The notes under the pieces are model-generated. The model was given only the letters and a program-made list of their open reading frames with translations. It was not told where the DNA came from and did not search any database. A stretch of DNA of 64,000 nucleotides, taken from the NCBI RefSeq assembly GCF_000737195.2, contig NZ_JALM01000064.1:1-64000 (forward strand). Direction: 5' to 3'. This DNA is from Sciscionella sediminilitoris. GTDB taxonomy: Bacteria; Actinomycetota; Actinomycetes; Mycobacteriales; Pseudonocardiaceae. This document shows positions 57,422 to 64,000 of the stretch, in pieces (within the stretch, counting starts at the first letter, position 1; every line of letters starts with the position of its first letter). The position numbers were made by a program, and so were the translations under genes.

Positions 57422-58063
57422 TCAGCCCTCCGCTTGCTCGGCGATGTGCGCGGCCAGCTCATCGGGCAGCCGCAGCGGCAACTGACTGCGCACCGGGAAG
57501 GGATCGGTGCCACGGACCACGACCGTGGACCGCACGATGTCGCGCAGCAGCATGGTGGCGTCGTCCGCGAACTGCGGCGGGCAGGCGACCACCCCGCGCA
57601 GCATCCAGCGTGGCCCGTCGACCCCGAGGAAGCGCAGCATCACCTCATCGGAGCGCCCGACGAGCTCCTGGCCCCATTCGCCGCGGGCCCGCTCGATCGC
57701 GGTGCCGTCCTTGCGCAGCTGGGTGGCCAGCTCGTCGTGGATCTCCTCCCACAGCCCCCCGGAACGGGGCGCGGCGAACGCACCCACGGTGAACTGGCCG
57801 ATCTCGGTGACCAGGTGCACCGCGCGCAGCGGGCCCTCCTCGTCGAACTCGAGCTGCAGCTGCGCGCCCTCCGGGACCGGCACCCGCACCGAGCCGAGGT
57901 CCAGCCGGGGCACCTCGTCCTCCGGGGCGCCCTCCTCGTCGTACGGACCGAGCTCGGGGTACTCCTCGGCCCCGCCGTGCGCACCGGACCGCGCGCGGTC
58001 GTCGAACTCCTCGAGGTCCTCGTAGTCCTCGTCACCCTTGTTCCGGCGCTTGAAGATGCCCAC
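57422..58063 (-). CDS. DUF3710 family protein
   Basis: A 213-residue soluble protein conserved in actinobacteria next to dut. The first ~60 residues are acidic and probably disordered. The globular part has LQLEFDEEGPLRAVHLVTEIGQFTVGAFAAPRSGGLWEEI, VGVDGPRWMLRGV-like and DDATMLLRDIVRSTVVVRG segments. Function unknown. It follows dut without a gap (58063/58064), so it is translated from the dut transcript. Confidence 0.93.
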   Translation of the reverse strand: MGIFKRRNKGDEDYEDLEEFDDRARSGAHGGAEEYPELGPYDEEGAPEDEVPRLDLGSVRVPVPEGAQLQLEFDEEGPLRAVHLVTEIGQFTVGAFAAPRSGGLWEEIHDELATQLRKDGTAIERARGEWGQELVGRSDEVMLRFLGVDGPRWMLRGVVACPPQFADDATMLLRDIVRSTVVVRGTDPFPVRSQLPLRLPDELAAHIAEQAEG

Positions 58064-58567
58064 TCATTCCTCCGTCACTTCACCGTTACGCCGGCCGTTC
58101 TCGGCAAGCACCGCATGCCCTCCGGTCGACCCGTATCCCCCTGCCCCGCGGGGCGAGGCTGCCACCTCGGCGACATTCTCCACCTCACGGAACACGGCGT
58201 GCTCGATCCGCTGCACGACAAGTTGCGCGATCCGGTCTCCCCTGCGGATCTCGATCGCATTCTCCTTGTCGTGATTGATCAGGCACACCTTGATCTCGCC
58301 GCGATAGCCAGCGTCGATCGTGCCCGGGGAATTCACGATGGACAAGCCCGTCCGCGCGGCGAGCCCGGACCGCGGATGGACGAATCCGGCGTACCCCTCC
58401 GGAAGGGCGATCGCGATCCCGGTGCCCACGAGCGCCCGCTCCCCCGGTGGGAGCGTGACGTCCTCGGTGCACGACAGGTCGGCGCCCGCATCGGCGGGAT
58501 GCGCGTAGTTCGGTGGCTCGACCCCGGGATCGAGCCGGGTCAGCAATACCTCGACGGAACTGGTCAC
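58064..58567 (-). CDS. dut: Deoxyuridine 5'-triphosphate nucleotidohydrolase
   Basis: A 167-residue trimeric dUTPase that cleaves dUTP to dUMP. All five motifs are seen: DAGADLS (1), [12 protein letters not shown] (2), [17 protein letters not shown] (3), [10 protein letters not shown] (4) and the C-terminal [12 protein letters not shown] (5, the lid over the base and phosphates). Start GTG at 58567 has no ribosome site and lies 8 nt after a TAGTCT box, so it is probably leaderless. It is divergent from DUF3093 and followed by DUF3710. Confidence 0.97.
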   Translation of the reverse strand: MTSSVEVLLTRLDPGVEPPNYAHPADAGADLSCTEDVTLPPGERALVGTGIAIALPEGYAGFVHPRSGLAARTGLSIVNSPGTIDAGYRGEIKVCLINHDKENAIEIRRGDRIAQLVVQRIEHAVFREVENVAEVAASPRGAGGYGSTGGHAVLAENGRRNGEVTEE

Positions 58568-58591
58568 GACCAGCGAGACTACCCTGGAATC
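58568..58591. promoter_or_regulatory. 24-nt divergent leaderless promoter region (dut / DUF3093)
   Basis: On the minus strand, TAGTCT (58576-58581) lies 8 nt before the dut GTG. On the plus strand, TACCCT (58580-58585) lies 6 nt before the DUF3093 GTG at 58592. The two -10 boxes overlap by two bases. Both -35 regions must lie within the opposite gene. Neither gene has a ribosome binding site. Confidence 0.65.
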
Positions 58592-59098
58592 GTGGAGAAG
58601 ACCGCGAGCGACCGGGCGGCCGAGACGAGCCCGGCCACGAGTTTCACCGAACGGCTCTACCTGCCCTGGTACCACTGGATCCTGCCGCTCGTCGCCGCCG
58701 GACTGCTCGGCGCCGAGATCCACATGGGTTACCCGGGCGTACGCGGCTGGCTGCCCTATGTGGTGCTCTTCCCGCTGGCGCTGGTGCTGCTCGTGCGGGT
58801 CAGCTCCATGCGGCTGCAGGTCCGGGACGGTGAGCTCCGGATCGGCGGGGCACGTGTGCCCGTCGGTCACATCGGCGAGATCGAGCCGGTCGAGCCGGAG
58901 CGGCGCCGCATGGCGCTCGGCCCCGAGCTCGATCCCTCGGCCTTCGTCCGGCAGCGCAGCTGGATCAAGCCGCTGCTGCGGGTGGAGATCACCGACGAGC
59001 GCGATCCCACTCCGTACTGGGTGATCTCCACGCGGCACCCGCGGCGGCTCATCGCCGCCATCGAGGCCGCTCAGGCGCAGTCGCGGCAGACCAGCTGA
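58592..59098 (+). CDS. DUF3093 family membrane protein
   Basis: A 168-residue protein. Two hydrophobic segments (about 28-45 and 52-70) lie near the N-terminus after [14 protein letters not shown], followed by a cytosolic beta-rich domain ([49 protein letters not shown]). Conserved as Rv2698 beside dut. Function unknown. Start GTG at 58592 is supported by the -10 box. It overlaps the convergent DUF4193 gene by 28 nt. Confidence 0.92.
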   Translation: MEKTASDRAAETSPATSFTERLYLPWYHWILPLVAAGLLGAEIHMGYPGVRGWLPYVVLFPLALVLLVRVSSMRLQVRDGELRIGGARVPVGHIGEIEPVEPERRRMALGPELDPSAFVRQRSWIKPLLRVEITDERDPTPYWVISTRHPRRLIAAIEAAQAQSRQTS

Positions 59099-59379
59099 CC
59101 GCCGCGTTCCTCGGCGAGCCTGCTGCGGTGGTGCACGAGGAAACAGACCGAGCAGGTGAACTCGTCCGCCTGCTTCGGCACCACCTTGACGGTCAGTTCC
59201 TCGCCGGAGAGCCCGGACAGGTCCGCGCCGGGCAGCTCGAAGTTCTCGTCCGGAGCGTCGGTGTCGACATCGACGACGCCGGACTGGTTCTCGCTGCGCC
59301 GTGCCTTCAATTCCTCGAGAGAGTCCTCGGCCAAGTCGTCCGCTTCGCTGCGCCGAGGTGCGTCGTAGTCGGTAGCCAT
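59071..59379 (-). CDS. DUF4193 family zinc-ribbon-like protein
   Basis: A 102-residue acidic protein conserved in actinobacteria (Rv2699c by synteny). The first 60 residues are rich in Asp and Glu. The C-terminal [28 protein letters not shown] has a Cys-x2-Cys ... Cys-x2-Cys zinc ribbon. Function unknown. A role near RNA polymerase or the dut/cei group has not been shown. ATG at 59379 follows GAGGGAAGAAG. The 3' end overlaps the DUF3093 gene. Confidence 0.93.
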   Translation of the reverse strand: MATDYDAPRRSEADDLAEDSLEELKARRSENQSGVVDVDTDAPDENFELPGADLSGLSGEELTVKVVPKQADEFTCSVCFLVHHRSRLAEERGGQLVCRDCA

Positions 59380-59813
59380 GATGCTTCTTCCCTCACCCCT
59401 GTGGTCACCGGTGTTTGTTTCGGGTGTCGCTAACGCTTCGCGACCCGCTTTTGTGCCCGCGCCCCGCACGCAGGAACGTGATGCCTGTCTCGTCACCCCG
59501 TCAAGACCGTCGACGCGGAGCGCCGAACGATAACCGATGAACACCTGTGCACGCTTCCTCATTCACCCGTTCAGCGCATGAAACGTGGTAAGCCGCACAG
59601 TCATGAAACCCGGTCCCCTGACCCCGGCAACCTACCCCACCCCCGGAACGTCATCTGAACAGGCCGATCGCCCGCGGCGGGGCGCGCGGGTACCCTCCCG
59701 CGACACGCTCACGGGCGACGATAATCGGGGCAAGCTCCTAGGCTGGTCGCCAGAATGGTCTCGCCAGGAGCGATTCACAACCAGCGTTACCGGACAACGA
59801 GGAGGACAACCGG
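59380..59813. promoter_or_regulatory. Intergenic region between DUF4193 and cei
   Basis: This divergent 434-nt gap holds promoters for both genes. It contains an inverted repeat GTCGC-N9-GCGAC near 59428. No convincing gene is present, as the short frames lack ribosome sites and family resemblance. No clear -35/-10 pair was identified for cei. AACGAGGAGG lies just before the cei GTG. Confidence 0.4.
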
Positions 59814-60470
59814 GTGGCTGCCAGTAACACGGTGCGCCGCAGTGGTGGGCAAGGCAAGCCGCGTGGACGCCGTCCGGGGTACCGCAAGCGGCGCCCACTG
59901 CCGGCGATCTCCATCCTGGTCCTGCTCGGCATCGTGGCCATCGTCGTCTGGGTGACCGCGGTGACCTCGAGCGGCGACAAGGGCGAGGTCGCCGACTGCA
60001 CGGTGCCCAAGGGCATCGGCACCCCGCTGGCCCCCACCGAGCTGGACAAGGTGCAGCCCACCCCGCCGGGCCAGGTCACGGTCCAGGTGCTCAACGCCTC
60101 CAGCCAGCGCGGTCAGGCCAATATGGTCGGCACCATCCTCGAGCAGTTGGGCTTCCCCCAGGGCGCTAAGCCCACGAACGATCCCGCCTACCAGTCCAGC
60201 TCGCTCGACTGCCACGGACAGATCCGCTTCGGCCCCGCGGGCCAGAACGCGGCCCGCACGCTCAGCCTGGTCGATCCGTGCGCCCAGCTCGTGCGCGACG
60301 ACCGCAAGGACGCCGGGGTGAACTTCGTGATCGGCCAGAAGTTCGACGACCTGCGCCCGAGCGAGGCCAGCCGCAAGGTGCTCGATCAGCTCAAGGCCGC
60401 CGGGAACGGGGACGGTACGGTCGATCCGGGGCTGATCAAGAAGGCCCGCGACACCTCGACCTGCGGCTAG
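59814..60470 (+). CDS. cei: Envelope integrity protein Cei (LytR_C domain)
   Basis: A 218-residue protein. The N-terminal basic stretch (KPRGRRPGYRKRRPLP) precedes one membrane helix (about 30-50, AISILVLLGIVAIVVWVTAV), and the rest is extracytoplasmic. It has the LytR_C-like fold QVTVQVLNASSQRGQANMVGTILEQLGF and two Cys pairs that may form disulfides. The M. tuberculosis homologue Rv2700 is needed for cell envelope integrity. Start GTG follows AGGAGG. It is divergent from DUF4193 and convergent with suhB. Confidence 0.92.
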   Translation: MAASNTVRRSGGQGKPRGRRPGYRKRRPLPAISILVLLGIVAIVVWVTAVTSSGDKGEVADCTVPKGIGTPLAPTELDKVQPTPPGQVTVQVLNASSQRGQANMVGTILEQLGFPQGAKPTNDPAYQSSSLDCHGQIRFGPAGQNAARTLSLVDPCAQLVRDDRKDAGVNFVIGQKFDDLRPSEASRKVLDQLKAAGNGDGTVDPGLIKKARDTSTCG

Positions 60471-60473
60471 AGG

Positions 60474-61292
60474 TCAGACTCCGGCGTCGACCAGGGCGTC
60501 GTGCAGTTCCCCGGCGATTCCCGGGGCCGCGGCGAACAGCAGCTCCTCCTTGTGTTCCGGAAGGCGCACCACCGCACCCGCCTCGCGGGCGATCAGCGCG
60601 CCCGCGGCCCAGTCCCAGCGGTTGAGCCCGCGCTCGTAGAAGGCGTCCACCCAGCCCGCGGCGACCGCGCACAGGTCGAAGGCCGCCGAGCCACCGCGCC
60701 GGAAGTCCCGCACCCGCCCGATGAGCTCGGTGAGCGCCTTCGCCTGGCGCACCCGCTTGGCGGGGTCGTAGCCGAACCCGGTCGCCACGAGGGAGACCGC
60801 GAGCCGGTCGGGCCCGGTCAGGCCGAGCGTGAGCGGCTCCTCCCCGGGCAGGCTCAGCGTGGCCCCGTGCCCCTTCGCCGCGCTGAACACCCGGCCGCCC
60901 GCGACGTCGACCACGGCACCGGCCAGCACCTCTCCCCCGCATTGCGCGGCCAGCGAGACGGTGTACATCGGCCAGCCGTAGAGGTAGTTCACCGTGCCGT
61001 CGATCGGATCGATCACCCAGGAGACGGCCTCGGCCTCGTCGAGGTTCCCGCCCTCCTCCTCGCCGAGCACCGGTTCACCGGGTCGCAGGGCGGCGAGGCG
61101 TTCGCGCACCAGGCGCTCGGCCGCGGTGTCCGCTTCGGTGACCACATCGACTTCGTTACTCTTCGAGTCGACACCACCACCGAAGCGCAGCGGACCGGAG
61201 CGCATGCCCGCGACCAGCTCGGCCGCGGCACCGGCGACCGTGACGGCGACCGAGCGCAGTTCACCCGCGTCGGGGGTTCGAGAATCAGCCAT
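60474..61292 (-). CDS. suhB: Inositol monophosphatase SuhB
   Basis: A 272-residue Mg-dependent phosphatase. Metal-site motifs are VTEADTAAERLVRERL (with Glu/Asp), LGEEEGG, SWVIDPIDGTVNYLYGWP (the DPIDGT signature) and LNRWDWAAGALIAREAGA (WDxAAG). It releases inositol, feeding phosphatidylinositol and mycothiol synthesis. ATG at 61292 is preferred, with an upstream GTG at 61310 possible. It is convergent with cei (3-nt gap) and divergent from ppgK. Confidence 0.95.
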   Translation of the reverse strand: MADSRTPDAGELRSVAVTVAGAAAELVAGMRSGPLRFGGGVDSKSNEVDVVTEADTAAERLVRERLAALRPGEPVLGEEEGGNLDEAEAVSWVIDPIDGTVNYLYGWPMYTVSLAAQCGGEVLAGAVVDVAGGRVFSAAKGHGATLSLPGEEPLTLGLTGPDRLAVSLVATGFGYDPAKRVRQAKALTELIGRVRDFRRGGSAAFDLCAVAAGWVDAFYERGLNRWDWAAGALIAREAGAVVRLPEHKEELLFAAAPGIAGELHDALVDAGV

Positions 61293-61385
61293 GCGTTCAT
61301 CGGACCACACCAGCGCGGGTCACGGACATCCGGCGCTGTATCGTCCCTGGGATCGAATCTGAATCGAGAAGGTTGAAAGGGCACC

Positions 61386-62153
61386 TTGGTTATGGCTGAG
61401 AATCACGGGTTCGGCGTGGACATCGGCGGCTCGGGCATCAAAGGGTGCGTCGTCGACCTCGATTCCGGCGAGCGGGTCGGCGAACGGGTGCGCATCCCCA
61501 CCCCGCAGCCGTCCAAGCCGGAAGCGGTGGCCGAGGTCGTGGCCGAGGTCGTCGGCGAGTTCGACTGGAAGGGCCCGGTCGGGGTCACCCTTCCCGCGGT
61601 CATCAAGCAGGGAGTGGCCTACTCCGCGGCCAATATCGACAAGGACTGGATGCGGTTCGACGCGCGCGCCCTGTTCGCCAAGCAACTCGGGCTGGGCACC
61701 GAGTCGGTCGCGGTGCTCAACGACGCCGACGCCGCGGGCCTCGCGGAGATCAACCACGGCGAGGCGCGGCTGCGCGAGGGCGTGACGGTGCTGCTCACCT
61801 TCGGCACCGGGATCGGCAGCGCGGTGTTCCTCAACGGGGCACTCGTGCCGAACACCGAGTTCGGGCACCTCGAGGTGGACGGGCACGACGCGGAGAAGCA
61901 CGCGGCCGCCTCCGCGAAGGAGGAGCACGACTGGTCCTGGGAGAAGTGGGCGCACCACGTCTCCAAGTACCTGCGGGTGTTCGAGGATCTCGTCTGGCCG
62001 GATCTGATCATCGCGGGCGGCGGGGTGAGCAAGAAGGCCGAGAAGTGGCTGCACCTGCTAGACATCCGTACCGAGATCATCCCGGCCAGCTTCAAGAACG
62101 ACGCGGGAATCGTCGGCGCGGCGGATGCGGCGAGTTTTGGTCACAAACACTGA
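61386..62153 (+). CDS. ppgK: Polyphosphate glucokinase
   Basis: A 255-residue ROK-type glucokinase that uses polyphosphate or ATP. Motifs are FGVDIGGSGIKGCVVDLDSG (phosphate loop), GPVGVTLPAVIKQG, VLNDADAAGLAEINHG with the catalytic Asp and GTGIGSAVFLNGALVPNTEFGHLEVDG. The actinobacterial PpgK has this size. The TTG at 61386 is preferred because GAAAGG lies 5 nt before it, while the next in-frame ATG (61392) has poor spacing. It is divergent from suhB and precedes sigA, as in M. tuberculosis. Confidence 0.95.
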   Translation: MVMAENHGFGVDIGGSGIKGCVVDLDSGERVGERVRIPTPQPSKPEAVAEVVAEVVGEFDWKGPVGVTLPAVIKQGVAYSAANIDKDWMRFDARALFAKQLGLGTESVAVLNDADAAGLAEINHGEARLREGVTVLLTFGTGIGSAVFLNGALVPNTEFGHLEVDGHDAEKHAAASAKEEHDWSWEKWAHHVSKYLRVFEDLVWPDLIIAGGGVSKKAEKWLHLLDIRTEIIPASFKNDAGIVGAADAASFGHKH

Positions 62154-62361
62154 CAGCAACAACATCTGCCCTGCATACGCACGGGAGACGGATGTTCAAT
62201 CCCCCATTCGGCGGGTAGTCCGCACCACCGATGGGCGAGCTGGCGACGGTACGCCGCCAGATGTGTCGTTACAATGGAACGCGAACACCCCCGATCCTCA
62301 CAGCCGTCAGGTAAACGGCGTGTGCGGTTACACCGTGCAGATCAGTTGCGAAAGGGCGTAA
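62154..62361 (+). promoter_or_regulatory. sigA promoter region
   Basis: A 208-nt gap between ppgK and sigA. TACAAT at 62270-62275 is a good -10 box, giving a leader of about 85 nt. No strong -35 was seen at 17 or 18 nt spacing. The ribosome site GAAAGGG precedes the GTG at 62362. No gene lies here. Confidence 0.5.
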
Positions 62362-63705
62362 GTGGCAGCCGCAGAAACCGCGACCAGGAGCGCCAGCACC
62401 GCTGAGAAGAACTCGGCAGCGGAAGCCGACGCAGCGTCGGAGGAAAGCAAGCCAGCCGCGAACGGCGTCTCCACGGCGCCGGGCGCGAAGAAAGCTCCCG
62501 CGAAGAAGACGACCGCGAAGAGCGCCACGGCCAAGAAGCCGGCCAAGAAGGCACCCGCCAAGAAGGACGCGGGCGCCAAGAAGGACGGTCCCGAGGGCGA
62601 GGCCGATCCGGAGGGCGAGCCGACCCCGGACGCCGAGGACCTCGAAGTCGTCGACATCGTTCTCGACACGCCGGTCGAGGAAGAGGAGATCGACGACAAG
62701 ACCGCCGCCGAATCCGGTGACTTCGTCTGGGACGAGGAAGAGTCCGAGGCGCTGCGCCAGGCGCGCAAGGACGCCGAGCTCACCGCATCGGCCGACTCGG
62801 TGCGCGCCTACCTCAAGCAGATCGGCAAGGTCGCCCTGCTCAACGCCGAACAGGAGGTCGAGCTCGCCAAGCGCATCGAGGCCGGCCTCTACGCGGCCGA
62901 GCGGCACCGCCAGCACGAGGAGGCGGGCGAGAAACTGCCCACCCAGATGCGGCGCGACCTGCGCTGGGTGATCCGGGACGGCGAGCGGGCCAAGAATCAC
63001 CTGCTCGAGGCCAACCTGCGGCTGGTCGTCTCGCTCGCCAAGCGCTACACCGGGCGCGGTATGGCCTTCCTCGACCTGATCCAGGAAGGCAACCTCGGCC
63101 TGATCCGCGCGGTGGAGAAGTTCGACTACACCAAGGGCTACAAGTTCTCCACCTACGCCACGTGGTGGATCCGCCAGGCGATCACCCGTGCCATGGCCGA
63201 CCAGGCGCGCACCATCCGTATTCCGGTGCACATGGTCGAGGTGATCAACAAGCTCGGCAAGATCCAGCGCGAGCTGCTCCAGGACCTCGGCCGCGAGCCG
63301 ACCCCGGAGGAGCTCGCGAAGGAAATGGACATCTCCCCGGAGAAGGTCCTCGAGATCCAGCAGTACGCCCGCGAGCCGATCTCGCTCGACCAGACCATCG
63401 GCGACGAGGGCGACTCGCAGCTCGGTGACTTCATCGAGGACAGCGAGGCCGTGGTGGCCGTGGACGCGGTCTCCTTCACCCTGCTGCAGGACCAGCTGCA
63501 GTCCGTGCTCGCCACGCTGTCCGAGCGCGAGGCAGGCGTGGTCCGGCTGCGGTTCGGGCTCACCGACGGGCAGCCGCGCACCCTGGACGAGATCGGCCAG
63601 GTCTACGGGGTGACCCGCGAGCGCATCAGGCAGATCGAGTCCAAGACGATGTCGAAACTGCGCCACCCCTCGCGCTCCCAGGTGCTGCGCGACTACCTGG
63701 ACTGA
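62362..63705 (+). CDS. sigA: Primary RNA polymerase sigma factor SigA (RpoD/HrdB)
   Basis: A 447-residue sigma-70. The first ~125 residues are an Ala/Lys-rich and acidic region ([24 protein letters not shown]-type repeats) typical of actinobacterial principal sigma factors. Region 1.2 is [35 protein letters not shown]. Region 2 includes [36 protein letters not shown], region 3 begins [15 protein letters not shown] and region 4.2 is [32 protein letters not shown] single copy with complete regions, it is the housekeeping factor. Start GTG at 62362 follows AAAGGG. Confidence 0.98.
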   Translation: MAAAETATRSASTAEKNSAAEADAASEESKPAANGVSTAPGAKKAPAKKTTAKSATAKKPAKKAPAKKDAGAKKDGPEGEADPEGEPTPDAEDLEVVDIVLDTPVEEEEIDDKTAAESGDFVWDEEESEALRQARKDAELTASADSVRAYLKQIGKVALLNAEQEVELAKRIEAGLYAAERHRQHEEAGEKLPTQMRRDLRWVIRDGERAKNHLLEANLRLVVSLAKRYTGRGMAFLDLIQEGNLGLIRAVEKFDYTKGYKFSTYATWWIRQAITRAMADQARTIRIPVHMVEVINKLGKIQRELLQDLGREPTPEELAKEMDISPEKVLEIQQYAREPISLDQTIGDEGDSQLGDFIEDSEAVVAVDAVSFTLLQDQLQSVLATLSEREAGVVRLRFGLTDGQPRTLDEIGQVYGVTRERIRQIESKTMSKLRHPSRSQVLRDYLD

Positions 63706-63726
63706 GCCCGGGACACGCTCGAGCAC

Positions 63727-63753
63727 GGCGCCGCTCCGCTCCGGGGCGGCGCC
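63727..63753. terminator. Hairpin between sigA and the DinB-like gene
   Basis: GGCGCCGC (63727-63734) pairs with GCGGCGCC (63746-63753) and the stem can extend by three more pairs. It lies 21 nt after the sigA stop and 4 nt before the convergent gene's stop. No T-run. Confidence 0.7.
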
Positions 63754-63756
63754 GAC

Positions 63757-64000
63757 TCATGTCCGCCCGGCTGCCCGGAGCGCCACCGCTTCCAGTCGCT
63801 CCCGGTACCCGGCCCACCACGCCTCGTCCCCCGGGGCGAGGTTGTCGTTGTCCGCGCGCAGCCCCGCGGCCCCGTCGAGCTGTTCCCGGAGGATGTCGGC
63901 GTGTCCGGCGTGCCGGTTCGTCTCGGCGATGACGTGCACCAGCACGATCTCCAGGCTGATCGCGCCGCGCTCGGGCGGCCACCACGGCACCCGGCCGGGC
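63757..64000 (-). CDS. DinB/DUF664-like protein, partial at the right edge
   Basis: The C-terminal 81 or so residues of a minus-strand gene that runs past the window end. The segment AISLEIVLVHVIAETNRHAGHADILREQLDGAAGL is the C-terminal signature of the DinB-like DUF664 group. The paired His residues in this helix are metal ligands. Family proteins have about 160-180 residues, so roughly the first half is outside. The GTG at 63990 is only an internal codon. Function: probably a mycothiol-dependent or metal-dependent transferase of unknown substrate. Confidence 0.8.
   Translation of the reverse strand, partial: PGRVPWWPPERGAISLEIVLVHVIAETNRHAGHADILREQLDGAAGLRADNDNLAPGDEAWWAGYRERLEAVALRAAGRT

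Noticed and set aside
59585-59827. Plus-strand 80-codon frame between DUF4193 and cei
   Set aside because: No ribosome binding site and no family resemblance. It overlaps the cei start in another frame.
1-64000. Search for mobile elements, integrases, prophage genes and CRISPR arrays
   Set aside because: No transposase, integrase, terminal inverted repeats or repeat-spacer array was seen. The tRNA at the left edge has no integrase beside it within this window.

Overview
The window is high-GC actinomycete chromosome. Lsr2, a primary sigma factor with a long Lys/Ala-rich N-terminus, a mycothiol-type DinB/maleylpyruvate isomerase protein, DUF3093, DUF3710, DUF4193 and DUF3159 proteins, GTG and TTG starts, and TAnnnT -10 boxes lying 6-8 nt before start codons all fit a Pseudonocardiales or Mycobacteriales member. 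The right-hand ~15 kb is nearly colinear with Mycobacterium tuberculosis Rv2689c-Rv2703 (from memory of that genome). The species cannot be named from this sequence. No insertion sequence, prophage, integrase or CRISPR array was seen.

Left part (1-17 kb): tRNA-Val(CAC) and its terminator; a class II aldolase-like/DapA-like pair with a divergent XRE-cupin regulator; a coupled mhpD-mhpF-mhpE operon (2-hydroxypentadienoate to pyruvate plus acyl-CoA) followed by an IclR regulator, with an IclR-type palindrome at its promoter; an amidohydrolase, a phosphoribosyltransferase and a GMC oxidoreductase; a proline/glutamine-rich membrane protein coupled to an SDR; an aminobutyraldehyde-type dehydrogenase coupled to folA (TTG start); and a DUF6421-SDR-threonine aldolase operon.

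Middle part (17-31 kb): lsr2, then an accessory-looking catabolic region with an MFS transporter, an amidase, a D-2-hydroxyacid dehydrogenase, two Asp/Glu-racemase-superfamily (maleate isomerase-like) proteins and a GntR/FCD regulator. After an inserted regulator block (GlxA-like, TetR, ketopantoate-reductase-like) come succinate-semialdehyde dehydrogenase, a class III aminotransferase and a DUF3830 protein. The same 14-bp sequence GATTGTCAACAATC lies in the divergent promoter regions at 22.2 kb and 29.05 kb, suggesting that the GntR protein controls both blocks. This is the best candidate for an undescribed pathway here.

Right-centre (31-49 kb): a fluoride riboswitch with two coupled crcB genes; an SDR-LLM-TetR operon divergent from another SDR across a palindromic operator; D-amino-acid oxidase, an S9 peptidase and ornithine aminotransferase; PAP2, ZapE and an ATP-dependent DNA ligase; GNAT, RidA and a POT peptide transporter; a mycothiol-type isomerase; two CNNM/CorC-like proteins behind a potentially structured leader; and a DHA2 MFS exporter.

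Right end (49-64 kb): conserved housekeeping genes, with a KimA-like K+ permease divergent from two TrkA (CeoB/CeoC) proteins, an RNA methyltransferase, two DUF3159 paralogues, an OB-fold protein, an alpha/beta hydrolase, LysE, DUF3710, dut divergent from DUF3093, DUF4193, cei, suhB, ppgK and sigA. Upstream of the hydrolase lies a tandem 77-bp repeat that reads as two chained 26-codon micro-ORFs. A DinB-like gene runs off the right edge.
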